Assembly (NCBI GenBank): GCA_003024985.2
Contig: PXIH01S0002447.1
Source of the DNA: Euperipatoides rowelli
Lineage: Eukaryota; Onychophora; Udeonychophora; Euonychophora; Peripatopsidae
Reading direction: 5' to 3' (one strand)
DNA length: 14,988 nt
Of this stretch, positions 1 to 8,967 are shown in pieces (the first letter of the stretch is position 1; each line of letters starts with the position of its first letter). The translations under genes were made by a program, and so were the position numbers. The notes under the pieces were generated by a model that saw nothing but the letters and a program-made list of their open reading frames with translations, searched no databases and was not told where the DNA came from.

Positions 1-559
1 AGGATTCTGGCATAGTATTTTTCTAATAAACAGTATAGCCTATTGAATGATTATATAGTTTACACTACTATAGCCCATACATACTTAATGAATCGCACAT
101 GCATGGTATATAAGCTTCATTATATACAGTAACTTAGTTACTGTATGTATTCTCAGAAAACATTTTTAAAATTTTATATTGTATTTTTTGTTTGTATCTA
201 TTTTTTTTTTAAATCCTATGGCATATATTATTTTTAAATGATAAAAAATGCCAACTATACATTTTATTAATTTAATGTCCCCCCCCCCATTATAAGTCCC
301 TTTTCTTTGTCATTTTTTTTTTCATTCATTCTATAGCCTAAATTATTATTATATAATTGATACTTTGTTTTCCAACTATAATTTATTTTCTCAAATTGTT
401 TTAAATTAATTTATTTCCTGTCATCCCATTTTATATCTAATTTAAAACCCATTATTTTTTAAAAGTGGATAATCCGTGCATCATTTTTAAAAAAAGCATG
501 TTAAAGAGTAAGACTAAAGTCACAAACCATGAATTGTAAATGCTTATTTTGCATAGTAA
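1..559. other. AT-rich non-coding flank
   Basis: I see no gene here. The stretch is very AT-rich, with many T runs and a run of ten C at 279-288. The only structured item is the palindrome at 124-146, listed separately. It could be intergenic DNA or an intron of the plus-strand gene whose terminal exon is at 1753-1844. Confidence 0.6.
124..146. repeat. 23-bp palindrome built from TACAGTA/TACTGTA
   Basis: Eleven-base arms pair perfectly around a single central T at 135. Beyond one mismatch (123/147) pairing resumes for at least three more bases on each side. Each arm contains one copy of the heptamer that is over-represented across the window (TACAGTA at 125-131, TACTGTA at 139-145). It could form a cruciform or an RNA hairpin; no function can be assigned. 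Confidence 0.75.
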
Positions 560-766
560 CAATGTTAAGATTAAGTTAAAACATTAACGTTAAATTAAAA
601 AATTAAGTCAAACTGTTAACGTTAAATAAAAAATAACGATAAGTAAATAAGTTAGCGTTAAGTTAAAACATTAAGTCAAAACATTAACTTAAAACACTAA
701 TATTAATATGTTAACACTAAGTTAAAAGTTAACGTTAAAAATTTAACGTTAAATTAAAACGTTAAA
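560..766. repeat. Degenerate GTTAA / AACGTTAA tandem array
   Basis: About 200 bases consist almost entirely of GTTAA, ATTAA and AAGTTAA-like words. AACGTTAA or a one-base variant recurs near 586, 616, 730, 744 and 759. The longer word TTAACGTTAAATTAAAA occurs exactly twice, at about 584-600 and 743-759. The period is irregular, so this is best called a decayed microsatellite or minisatellite. There is no coding potential. Confidence 0.7.
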
Positions 767-1138
767 AAATAATTTTGTATTAAACGTATTATCCTTATAT
801 TTCCTAAATGGCTAACGTAAACACATTTTAAAAAGGCATTGACGTAAAATTTAAAATAATCATTAGTAAAAAAAAAATCACCGTTAGATAGAAGCAAAAT
901 GCTATCTTTGTTTTAATCTTATAAAACTTTTATCCTCATTAAATTTTATTGGGAATTTTAAAAGTAATCTCTGATGTGTTAAGTTCATAAATGTAAACAT
1001 AAACTAATACACAAAGGCTGTGTATAATAAATTATTTCATAACGGAAAGAGCTCAGAGAAAGAGCAATATATCAGTCCAAGTTTGAAATATTTAACATTT
1101 AAAGATCTGTTTGTCATTGCAATTGCATCCCCCCGCCC
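767..1138. other. Non-coding AT-rich stretch
   Basis: No gene or clear repeat is visible. It separates the GTTAA array from the Gypsy RNase H relic. The reverse transcriptase that should precede RNase H in an intact Gypsy element cannot be recognised here in any frame, so the relic is truncated or decayed on this side. Confidence 0.5.
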
Positions 1139-1303
1139 TCACTGGCTAAAGTTGAAAGCAACTACTACCAACTAAACAAGGAAGCACTCAGTATAACCTT
1201 TGCCATAAAAAAAGTTATATTAATTTTTGGCCATTCTTTCATACTTTATACAGATCATGAACCATTAACAGGAATATTTCATAGCAATCGATACTTGTAT
1301 TAG
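1139..1303 (+). mobile_element. Ty3/Gypsy LTR-retrotransposon relic (RNase H segment of pol)
   Basis: One plus-strand frame from 1139 to the TAG at 1301-1303 reads as about 54 residues of the Gypsy RNase H domain. It begins SLAKVESNYYQLNKEALSI and continues with FAIKK, a decayed FGHSF where the family usually has a YGR-F motif, then LYTDHEPLTGIF. The pattern AE-NY-Q-KEALAI-FA-KKF...TDH-PL is the signature of this domain, and the D of TDH is a catalytic acidic residue in the family. The fragment lacks recognisable reverse transcriptase before it and integrase after it, and no LTRs were found. It is therefore a short dead relic and not a host gene. The strand agrees with the neighbouring exon at 1753, so it may sit in that gene's last intron. 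Confidence 0.85.
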
Positions 1304-1752
1304 TTGGTATTTTCCTTAAGCCTCATGATGGAGAATTATCCAAAATGAACCAATCAAAATTTGTCTTTCACAGAAGACAAACACCCCTTTTGTTTCAATC
1401 CTAATGTCCGGTAAAATGAAATTGTCTAATATGAAACGTGTTGGACCTTTTTTTTTTTCACTATTGTTCTTTTTTTAAAAAAAGGGTTATAATTGCATCT
1501 AAAGTGGAGGCTGTTTTGGAACAGTTGATTAGAAATTAACACTAAAATGGGTGCTATTCTAGCATTTGATTTTTCAATACCTCACCATTTAGAATTGAAG
1601 TTTAACAAAGTTTATTGTAGTATAAAAAGCCGTCAAAAATGATGGGAAACAATATTATTATTAAAGTTTAACGAGGCCTACATAATATACCAAGACTATA
1701 GCAAAAAATTATTATATTGTGTATTAAACATTTTCTTTATTTTTTTTTTTAG
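1304..1752 (+). other. Probable intron 3' part ending in a poly-T acceptor
   Basis: No coding sequence is recognised. The segment runs from the stop in the RNase H relic to a long T tract ending in AG at 1751-1752, a strong 3' splice site. A T run and an A run at about 1448-1482 (T10, T7, A7) are low-complexity. The acceptor is the reason for treating the segment as an intron on the plus strand. Confidence 0.45.
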
Positions 1753-1844
1753 AAGACGACTTTGATACTGGCTGGGAAGGTGGTCAAACTCTGCGTGACT
1801 TACTCAGAAAACAAAGAAGCAAAATAATGAAGAATCAGTTCTAG
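1753..1844 (+). CDS. Terminal coding exon of an unrecognised plus-strand gene (partial)
   Basis: A T-rich tract ending in AG (1751-1752) is followed at once by an open frame ending in TAG at 1842-1844. The exon starts with two bases (AA) that complete a codon split by a phase-1 intron. It then encodes 29 residues: DDFDTGWEGGQTLRDLLRK followed by QRSKIMKNQF. The stretch starts acidic and aromatic and ends basic, and its G/C content and codon choice are clearly richer than the flanks, as expected for an exon. I do not recognise the protein; the rest of the gene must lie left of the window or in exons I cannot see. A chance open frame behind a T tract remains possible, but composition and a well-placed acceptor, stop and poly(A) signal together argue for a real last exon. 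Confidence 0.55.
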
Positions 1845-1887
1845 GATATTGGTAGTAGTTCTAAACCAGAGTTGGATACATCTCTTT

Positions 1888-1893
1888 ATTAAA
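1888..1893 (+). terminator. Candidate poly(A) signal (ATTAAA)
   Basis: ATTAAA, the commonest variant of AATAAA, lies about 45 bases after the TAG of the exon at 1753-1844. In such AT-rich DNA the hexamer is frequent, so position rather than sequence is the support. Confidence 0.3.
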
Positions 1894-1899
1894 ACAGTA

Positions 1900-3285
1900 C
1901 AATAACATTCCAAATAGCTTATGCCACTCTAATCCTCCTGGTGGCAGGAAATACAGTACTTTATAAACCAATACTCACAGGGTTATAAAGCAATCTCTCA
2001 AAGTGGTTTAGCTTCAGAGTAAAGCATAAGGGGTATTAACATTTTCAATTAAATTAGCAAATCTAAACACGCAAATACTTTAAGTTGCGCATTATTTATT
2101 AATCTCCAGTTAACATAAAGGATTATTCTTGAACTATTCAAATGTAAAAATCTGTTAGAAAGTCTATCAGTTGTGATTAATCTGTGCAAAACCAGTCAGG
2201 TCCATCATTAATGATATATATTGAATATTTCTATTTTGTGGCCAAATATTTTGTTAAAAGTTGATTATTATGCCTCTGACATTGTATATTATTATAAATA
2301 GGGTGATTTGAAGAGACATGATATTATTTAAAGGTAGCTGTTGACATTTTGGAAATATTTGACATTTTGTTGAATATACATTAATTTTACCTCATGTACA
2401 GACGTAACTTCTTATAACTTGTAGCTGGTTAAAATAATCAGTATTTAAGCAATATTTAAGGCAATACATTCCATTCATATTATAATGTTGATGTCTAAAG
2501 CTAGCAAAACATTACAATTATATTATAAAATATATCTGTCAACAGCTGAGTAAACTGTTGAGTAAAAAAATTAAAATTTAAAAGCAATGGAGTACAAATG
2601 TACAGCAACCGCTCCCATATTGCTAGATATTATATTCTACTTTGTAAAAGTTATATACTGTATAAAAATACTTGAGTATACAGAGTATTACACTAATCCA
2701 TCTTAAACATGTGGTCATTTGGTTTATAAGGGTCATTTAAGTAAGGTGGACTACATTTTTTTCTGTGCCATCTGTTGGTTTTTCATTGTAGAATAATAAT
2801 TTGAAGAAAAAAAATGCGAGATTAGGAAACTTTTAAACCTCAAGTACAAGATTGTGTATGTTAGCTGTGATATGATAACATTAAAGTTTGTTGATTTTTC
2901 CATTAAAATGCATTTTGCAATTTGTTCTTGAATATTTTTACATCACATAAAGCAATAGTTTCCAAATGTTGCAAATCCACTGTAAATAATGAAACAGACA
3001 GTAGATATGGGACAAACCATTATCAAATTATCAAGCAAAAGTGAACATATGTTTGGGTTATAGCAGCTCATAACGCACGGGGTATGAAACTGTAGAAGAT
3101 TGCTTAATATTTACAAACAGCTGAATTACAGTTTTCTGACACTCCACGCCCTCCCCTCCTCCACCAAATATATCTGCCATCTAGACATAATTTATCAATA
3201 ATAAAAAAAACTTGCAGTATAAATGTGTTCTATATTCAAATGTCCAGAGTAAATCCATTTCTTTATTGATTCCCGAGTTTCTAAG
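1900..3285. other. Long non-coding AT-rich stretch
   Basis: I find no gene, RNA gene or recognisable element in this 1.4-kb stretch. It contains several ATTAAA hexamers and TACTGTA-type heptamers at 1952-1958 and 2656-2662. If the candidate exon at 3286-3416 is real, this could be intron or alternative 3' UTR of the plus-strand gene. Confidence 0.5.
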
Positions 3286-3416
3286 AGAAAGAGAAAAAAT
3301 CCTCGGTGAGTACTGATAGCGAAAGAAAATTTGCCATTTTCCAGCACCGGCTTCTTATACGCACTAGTTCCGCCATCAACAGCCTAGAACTGGACCACCG
3401 GAGCTTTACATTTTAG
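3286..3416 (+). other. CpG-richer segment with a possible alternative terminal exon
   Basis: This 130-base block stands out by composition, with about seven CpG in and just before it, against very few elsewhere. After an AG at 3284-3285 the plus strand is open to a TAG at 3414-3416. It encodes KEKKSSVSTDSERKFAIFQ then HRLLIRTSSAINSLELDH and RSFTF; KKSSVS resembles a basophilic kinase site. The frame again begins with two bases of a split codon, the same phase as the exon at 1753, so it could be an alternative last exon. Against this, the acceptor is a poor match (no long pyrimidine tract), open stretches of this length occur by chance in the window, and I recognise no family. On the minus strand GATGGCGG resembles a YY1-type promoter element, so a small promoter or an unknown repeat is an alternative. 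Confidence 0.25.
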
Positions 3417-3496
3417 CTAATGTTTGTTTTAATGTTTAAAGTTGAGCATAGAGTGACACACCTATTGACTTAGGGTTTGAGTTTCTATGGATCAGT

Positions 3497-3514
3497 GGGG
3501 GGAGGGGGGGGGGG
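3497..3514. repeat. G-tract (G6-A-G11)
   Basis: Six G, one A, then eleven G on the plus strand, followed by TTAAGGTTAGGG. It is a simple-sequence tract with quadruplex potential, isolated in AT-rich DNA. Confidence 0.9.
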
Positions 3515-3519
3515 TTAAG

Positions 3520-5775
3520 GTTAGGGAATGCCTACTAAATCATATTGATGATAAACATCTGGATGGAACCAGATGGGAAGTGGATCAATAATGTGTAATC
3601 TTGCCTACGAACTAATGAAGCCTTTTCTAAATACTTACAATTTAAAAAAAAAAAATTTTCTTCGTATTCTCGCATATCATTAACTATTTGAGAACTCTTT
3701 ATATAGAACAAACAGAACGTAATAAAAATGGTGACACTCATAGAAATGGCAGATATTTTAGTTTACAAATATGAATTTATAATTAAATACATTATGATGA
3801 ACATTTTTCTGAATTATTGACTAAGAAAATACTGTAATATCCCCTTTCTATGACAAAGTCTGAAAGACACACGCTAAATAAGAGCCTTAAATTCAATGAA
3901 GAGCAACAGCACTGCTCAAGAAAAGAAAAAACCTGTTGAAAGCACATTTGTTTTATGGCCTCCTTAATGGTCAATCTGCTAACATTGACACATCACGTAA
4001 TAGAAGATAATAAAATATTGCTAGAGTATGAGTGAAAGAAAAGACGCTCACTCTTTGATCATAATATAAATTATTATGGTAGTGAAAATTGTACCCTCTG
4101 GAATGATTAAACAGTATTTTAAGATGGCCACCATGAGGCCTAATGCTGATATAAAGCCAAAAATCAAGTGAGGCAACAAAATTCAATTAAATTTTTTAAT
4201 TGGATGTTGTTCCAGTAATTGTTGGATTAGCATGAAGTAAATAAGAATTCATAATTTATTATTTTTTTTGTAAATTCATTAATGTTTAATTTTTTTTTAA
4301 AAAAAAAATTGTGTTGATTTGATAGTAGACACCATATCAAAATGAAAATTAATTTCAACCTAAAGAATCTTGTAGTCTGTTGTTTTCAGTTAAGATTGTT
4401 TTTATCAAAGCTTATATATTTGGACTCATTTATGACTAGCTGTTAGGAATAGATTAGTCAGTCCTAGCTTGAGAATGAGGTCAAAGAAGGTGGGATAATA
4501 GAAAAATGCCATGTTGGCTGTAGTTAGGGTAAATCAGCTATATTTTTAATAAATATGGATTTGTATGTTTGGTTTATTCTATATTATTTCAGCCACTCGG
4601 GATACTACAATTGCAATGAGGATGATATAGGAAACCTCAGAAAAAATTGTAACGGTTGGAGAAAGTAGTAGTAGTTTTAGCATAAAATAGAGTATGTGAA
4701 AAAAAAAAATCATACATTTCTGCATCAAGATGGCCATAATAGATCAAATAAGGGATATGATACCATGAAGACTATATCAAGATGGGGATACAACTGTGTT
4801 ATACAGCATAAACCAAGAAAAAAATGTAATTACTAATAGATTCAAATTTCATAGAAGGAATCAGGTACCATTTATATCAGAATTGAACACCTAGCTTTCT
4901 TAGACGAAATGCTATGAGGCAGTTTATGAACTAATTATAAATCTTCAGTGAAGCATTTAAATTAACAAGCAGGGAATACACCTGATATCAAAGAATCTTG
5001 ATTAAGCATAATATACAAATGCGACTAAATGTTATGTTTCGGGATTGTAAAACCAATGTCGCTGTGCAATAAATTAGTAAACATAAGAAAATAAAAAATA
5101 AGAATGTCAAACAAAAGTTATAGCAAGCATTAAAAAAAGTCAATACAATAATGAATAGGCAACAGTTGTACAGACAATGGGTAAGGGCTACAGCCTCTCC
5201 TCCAAGCTCCTTAAATTAGTGTTTTAAATAGTGATCGATCTTTGTGCCTGCAAAATTTATTTTTCCATATACGCAGCACTGAATTATCCAACCAGTAAGC
5301 AGCCATAAAAATTGTCAAAATAATGAAATGCATCCGTATCAGTTGGTAAATAGTATAACTACTATGATAAATAATCAAATTAATAAGTTTTTATAAACTA
5401 ATCAAAACAATCATAGGATGTTGAACATTGAGAAACAATAATCTTCTATCTACTGTAGCAACACTATCTGCCATGGGATCCATGGCTTATGTGTCCTCGC
5501 AGTAGGCATCTTAATTGAAAGAAAGGACTAAAAACTTTCAGAATTAAAAAAAAATACTAAAAATCCTGCTTCAAGAATAAACATTGTTAGTGTTTCTGGA
5601 TTGACAGTAATCTGTTTAAATCCTGCAGTAGATTATGATGTTACAACTGAGTTATCGTGTTCTACTGTATTTCATTTTTATATAATTTTGATTGAATATT
5701 CCTCCAACTCAAAATTAGCATATTTCTTTAAATATTAATTCATATTTCACTAATATTTATCTCTCAGCTGTTTAT
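3520..5775. other. Long non-coding AT-rich stretch
   Basis: There is no supportable gene. Minus-strand open stretches of 60-71 codons at 3535-3741, 3792-3974 and 3971-4186 have no recognisable family, overlap one another or abut, and are explained by chance. AATAAA at 3721-3726 could serve as a poly(A) signal for the candidate exon ending at 3416. A small perfect hairpin (CATCTGG / CCAGATG, six-base loop) lies at 3556-3575, and two seven-base arms GCCATGG / CCATGGC flank GAT near 5473-5489. TACTGTA heptamers occur at 3830, 5451 and 5663. Confidence 0.5.
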
Positions 5776-5790
5776 CCCCCCCCCCCCCCC
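5776..5790. repeat. C15 homopolymer
   Basis: Fifteen consecutive C on the plus strand, followed by ATCTAG. It is the longest C run in the window and likely to be length-variable. Confidence 0.95.
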
Positions 5791-5796
5791 ATCTAG

Positions 5797-6098
5797 ATTT
5801 TGTATTCACTGCGCTGTCAGAAGTTATGAGATTTCTATCGGTGATTGCTACATATATTTTCTCAGAATTAGTCTGTTCAATAGCCAGTTACCTGATGAAG
5901 GAAATGATCTACAGATAAGCCATTTTTTGAGGCAATTACTTTTTTTTTTAATGCAGTCAAAAAATACACCAAACTCTACCAATTTATTTTTTTATAAATT
6001 TTTGGAATTTAATAAAATAAATTTAAAAACATTTTACAAATAAAAAACCATCTCTGTAGTTTCTTAAATAAAATTATAAATAAAAAATTTTTTTTTGA
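5797..6098. other. Non-coding AT-rich stretch with one chance-length open frame
   Basis: I find no supportable gene. A plus-strand frame is open from 5792 to the TAA at 6041, about 83 codons without an early ATG. It follows the C15 tract and the AG at 5795-5796, which together mimic a splice acceptor. It matches nothing I recognise, and its second half is low-complexity AT-rich sequence. Confidence 0.45.
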
Positions 6099-6119
6099 AG
6101 GGATGGTGTCAAAATTTAA
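6099..6119 (+). repeat. Left copy of an inverted repeat (AGGGATGGTGTCAAAA)
   Basis: A 16-base word followed by TTTAA here recurs in inverted orientation at 9329-9350, with one extra A. The two copies face each other across about 3.2 kb, as terminal inverted repeats of a DNA transposon would. No matching target-site duplication is visible outside the pair and no transposase is recognised between them. They may equally be two members of a dispersed short repeat family. The sequence loosely resembles hAT-type ends. Confidence 0.45.
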
Positions 6120-6677
6120 CTTTTTTTCATGTACAGTATGTTCACCTCCAGATTCTTTACCTGTGTTTGAAAAATCTAACATCAGGTAAATAAATATGGA
6201 AATTCAATAGTATTCTCCACTTAAAAATGACAAACTTATTTAATAATACAGTGGCATAAATACATTTAATTAGAATCGGGAAGTTAAACACAGGTAGTTT
6301 TCAATTTATGCACATTTCTGTTCCTAGAAAATAGTGTGTAAATCAAATTAATGAAAATCCTACATATCTTTGCCATAAAAAATGTTAAAGCTATTTCTTA
6401 AGGGAATGATGAAAAAAATTATTGTATTTTCTTTATTATATTCATCCCTATAAGTTAATATTTAAGCTTAGATAATATATATACAGTATATTCCCCATTT
6501 TTAGAACAAAAACCAGAACAATAACAAACCATTAAAAAAATCAAATCAATCTCAAACAAATTAGCATCATCTCTATCCTTTGGTAAAAAAAAACAAAAAA
6601 AAACTAGTTACTGTAGCTTTTTTTTCTGGCTTAAATGCTAATTTTAAAAGTATATAAAAAAAAAAGTATAAAACTCT

Positions 6678-6763
6678 TCAAAGCTTGGTCAAGCGGGCAG
6701 ACTTGATGACCAACTCGATCTTCCTTCGTCACTGGTTCAAGTCAGTAAAAATCAAGATTTTTT
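6678..6763 (+). ncRNA. Decayed tRNA-like Pol III unit (tRNA relic or SINE head)
   Basis: A good box A (TGGTCAAGCGG, 6686-6696) is followed 48 bases later by a good box B (GGTTCAAGTCA, 6734-6744), close to normal tRNA spacing. A six-T run at 6758-6763 could act as a Pol III terminator. The D-arm folds as GTC-loop-GAC (6688-6702). The T-arm folds as ACTG-loop-CAGT around the TTCAAGT core. The anticodon stem is poor, and the acceptor stem cannot be closed at the normal position, so I cannot name an isotype and do not call a functional tRNA. An imperfect outer pairing exists between ACTCTT just upstream and AAGAGAGT just downstream. The best reading is a tRNA pseudogene or the head of a tRNA-derived SINE. 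Confidence 0.5.
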
Positions 6764-6779
6764 AAGAGAGTTTTTTTTC

Positions 6780-7400
6780 TGTTTTAATTTCATTCAAATT
6801 TAATTCAAGTTATTGATTAATGTGAGTTGATGTTTATGAGTAATTATAAGTTTATACCAACACACGTTGATTACAGTAAGTAACTACAAATAGTCAATTA
6901 TTTAAAAAAAAAAAAAGTATCAGCTTAAACTAAAACGTTAATAATTAAAAAAGTTTTAAATTCTAATGTAGATTACTAGTAAAGCTTCAACTCACACCAG
7001 AAATGTCTCAGGTTCTAAACTTCTATAGTATAGATTAGAAGTTTTAAGAATTCAATTGAAATGTAAGGATTTTTTTTCTTTTCAATGATATTTTTATGTA
7101 TATATAATTTATTTTTGATATGTCAAGTATTGTTACTTTTATTGAAAAAAAAAATGTTTTTATTTTTTTTTTCATTTTAAACTGATTCACAAGAATGTAA
7201 TAAAATTCTCACAAATTGACCATGAACAGAGCAAGATACTGTAGGGGTGTAGGTAGCTCTCCCAATTTGTAACCAAGTTACTGTATTTCAGAAAATGATA
7301 GTAATACTTCCTGTTTTTCAAAAATGTGTGAATTAAATTTGCATAAATTGGGAACTTCTGTATAGAATAACAGAAAGAAAATCTAAAAGCTATACATATA
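6780..7400. other. Non-coding stretch with weak dispersed-repeat similarity
   Basis: There is no gene. The stretch around 7308-7355 (CTGTTTTTCAAAAATGTGTG, then AATTAAATTTGCATAAATT) is similar to about 6318-6355 (CTGTTCCTAG, then GTGTGTAAATCAAATTAATG). The two may be old copies of one short element. TACTGTA/TACAGTA heptamers lie at 6609, 6872, 7237 and 7279. Confidence 0.35.
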
Positions 7401-7408
7401 CAACAGAG

Positions 7409-7422
7409 TCTCTCTCTCTCTC
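7409..7422. repeat. (TC)7 microsatellite
   Basis: Seven uninterrupted TC dinucleotides in otherwise AT-rich sequence. Confidence 0.9.
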
Positions 7423-7591
7423 TTTGAGTTGTAATTTGACTCCTAAAATATTAAATTTCAATCGAAATGACTGAAATCGAGTTGAATTTCAGACACTAAA
7501 ATTATTTTTAATTGTATAAAAGAAACCAACTTTTCAACTTTTTTTTTATGGCTGTAAAGTAAATATGGCCAATGTTGCTTACCTTTAAAAA

Positions 7592-7684
7592 TACACACGG
7601 CTAAATGGTGCACTTTATAAATTTACATGGCTAAATAATGCCCTTTATAAAATACACATATATAAATGTGTAGAATTTAGCCAT
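7592..7684. repeat. 30-bp tandem repeat merging into a nested hairpin
   Basis: Two 30-base units share TACA..GGCTAAAT..TGC.CTTTATAA, at about 7592-7621 and 7622-7651; a third, poorer copy may precede them (GGCCAATGTTGC at 7568). The second unit is also the left arm of an inverted repeat: ATGGCTAAAT at 7627-7636 pairs perfectly with ATTTAGCCAT at 7675-7684. Inside it a second stem, ACACAT (7654-7659) with ATGTGT (7666-7671), closes a six-base loop. The nested arrangement resembles the foldback end of a small non-autonomous DNA element; no target-site duplication was identified. Confidence 0.6.
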
Positions 7685-7689
7685 TACCA

Positions 7690-8366
7690 AAAAAGGATCC
7701 AACATGATCTTATTCTTATTTTTTCCATCATTTTAACAGGCTTTTAACTAATATATACTAATATATATCTAAATAAACATTCTAATATGTTTGTTAATAA
7801 CAATCATGATTTTAAATTAAGTAACACTTGGCACAAAAATCTAAATTACAACACTAGGATTCTTTCTTTTCTTTTGTTAAATTTACTTATTAAAATGAAA
7901 ACATGGTCATTATTACCAGCGATTCAATGATGAGCCGACTCATATAGAAACTCTGGCATACTAACTTCCAAACAAGCAGTAAAAGTTTTGATATATTAAT
8001 ATATGACTACCTTACAAATAATTATCGTTTGGCAAAGTGAGCATGTTTTAAAAGCTTTATAGAATTTAGCATCGATGCTATTTTTTTGTTAAATTAATTT
8101 TTTGTATAATGCTTTCATAATGTTAAAGTTACATAATGAGATAAAATTTTTTGGATATTTGATCATTATCCACTCCACTGAATTTCTGATTCAGTAGTTT
8201 CTAACAAGATTTTTCCATTGTTTTTAAGACACATAAATGACGGGAAGGGCTTTGTGGAATCTTTGTAAAATCAGGAATGGCAATAAGTCGGTATTTTGCT
8301 GACTAAGAGAACACAATTTAAAAAATTATAAAAGTCAGAATTATGCTCCCACGGGAGTCATGAAAA
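7690..8366. other. Non-coding AT-rich stretch
   Basis: No gene or recognisable element was found. A short perfect hairpin CTCCC-AC-GGGAG lies at 8347-8358, just before the first CCCTTTCC terminus. Confidence 0.5.
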
Positions 8367-8617
8367 CTAACCCTTTCCACTCAAAAGTCGTAATAGTTAA
8401 ACATTATAAAAATTTATGTTGCACTCCAATGTCGATTATAAAGACTTTTTTCTTTACAATTCAACAATCGTAGACTCAAAAATACTTCAAATTAGTAAAA
8501 TTAAAATCAGGGGATGCAATCATGTAAAAAAAAAAAAAAGGCTATAATAATTGAAAATAATTTTGAGTATAACAGAACCATACTGTATATAAAAATAATT
8601 GGAGAGGAAAGGGTTAA
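8367..8617. mobile_element. Possible small non-autonomous element with CCCTTTCC-type ends
   Basis: CTAACCCTTTCCACTC at 8367-8382 is answered in inverted orientation by GGAGAGGAAAGGGTTAA at 8601-8617. This gives a segment of about 250 bases bounded by (C/T)TAA-CCCTTTCC(A/T)CTC ends. TTAA next to CCCTTT is the layout of piggyBac-type elements, which duplicate TTAA on insertion. Here the left TTAA would have mutated to CTAA. The inside is AT-rich with no coding capacity. The arms are only 12-13 bases, so the call is tentative. Confidence 0.4.
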
Positions 8618-8967
8618 TCAAAGATTCTTTACATCGATTATTTAGGTTTTTTTTTTTTTTAATGAAAATTTATTTCATATTGTGAATGATAGCTAATTGA
8701 TCTACTAAATAAAAATATGAACTAATAAATGTTTTATGGATTTTACAAAATTATATTATTTTGTTTACCATACTATAAATATCATTTTAATTTATTTATT
8801 AAAATAATTTGGGATAATTAAAGACAAATATTTTCTTAGTATTGAAAGTTAAAAAAAATTATTATTTAACCATTAATATTGAATATCATAAATGAGAGAG
8901 AAAATGATGGTATAATAGCGACAAAGCACAACTGTAAAATTATCCATGTCGGTATTCTAACAACATA

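Noticed and set aside
3306-3344. 39-base GT…AG intron (GTGAGT … TTTTCCAG)
   Set aside because: Well-formed ends, but unusually short for an animal intron, and the frame reads through it without a stop, so splicing is not needed.
3511-3528. TTAAGGTTAGGG after the G tract, telomere-like
   Set aside because: Only one or two imperfect units; no array.
3535-4186. Three minus-strand open frames of 60-71 codons
   Set aside because: Low-complexity, AT-rich translations with no family resemblance. Two overlap slightly, and lengths fit chance at this base composition. There is no splice or promoter context.
4118-4790. Recurrent AAGATGG words (about 4123, 4728, 4779)
   Set aside because: Three copies of a short word without shared flanks; insufficient to call a repeat or regulatory cluster.
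5178-5228. Short ORF ATGGGTAAGGGC… (16 codons) in a locally GC-richer patch
   Set aside because: Too short, no context and no recognisable peptide.
5792-6043. 83-codon plus-strand open frame behind a C15 tract and AG
   Set aside because: The C tract mimics a splice acceptor, but the peptide matches nothing, its second half is AT-rich noise, and about one open stretch of this length is expected by chance.
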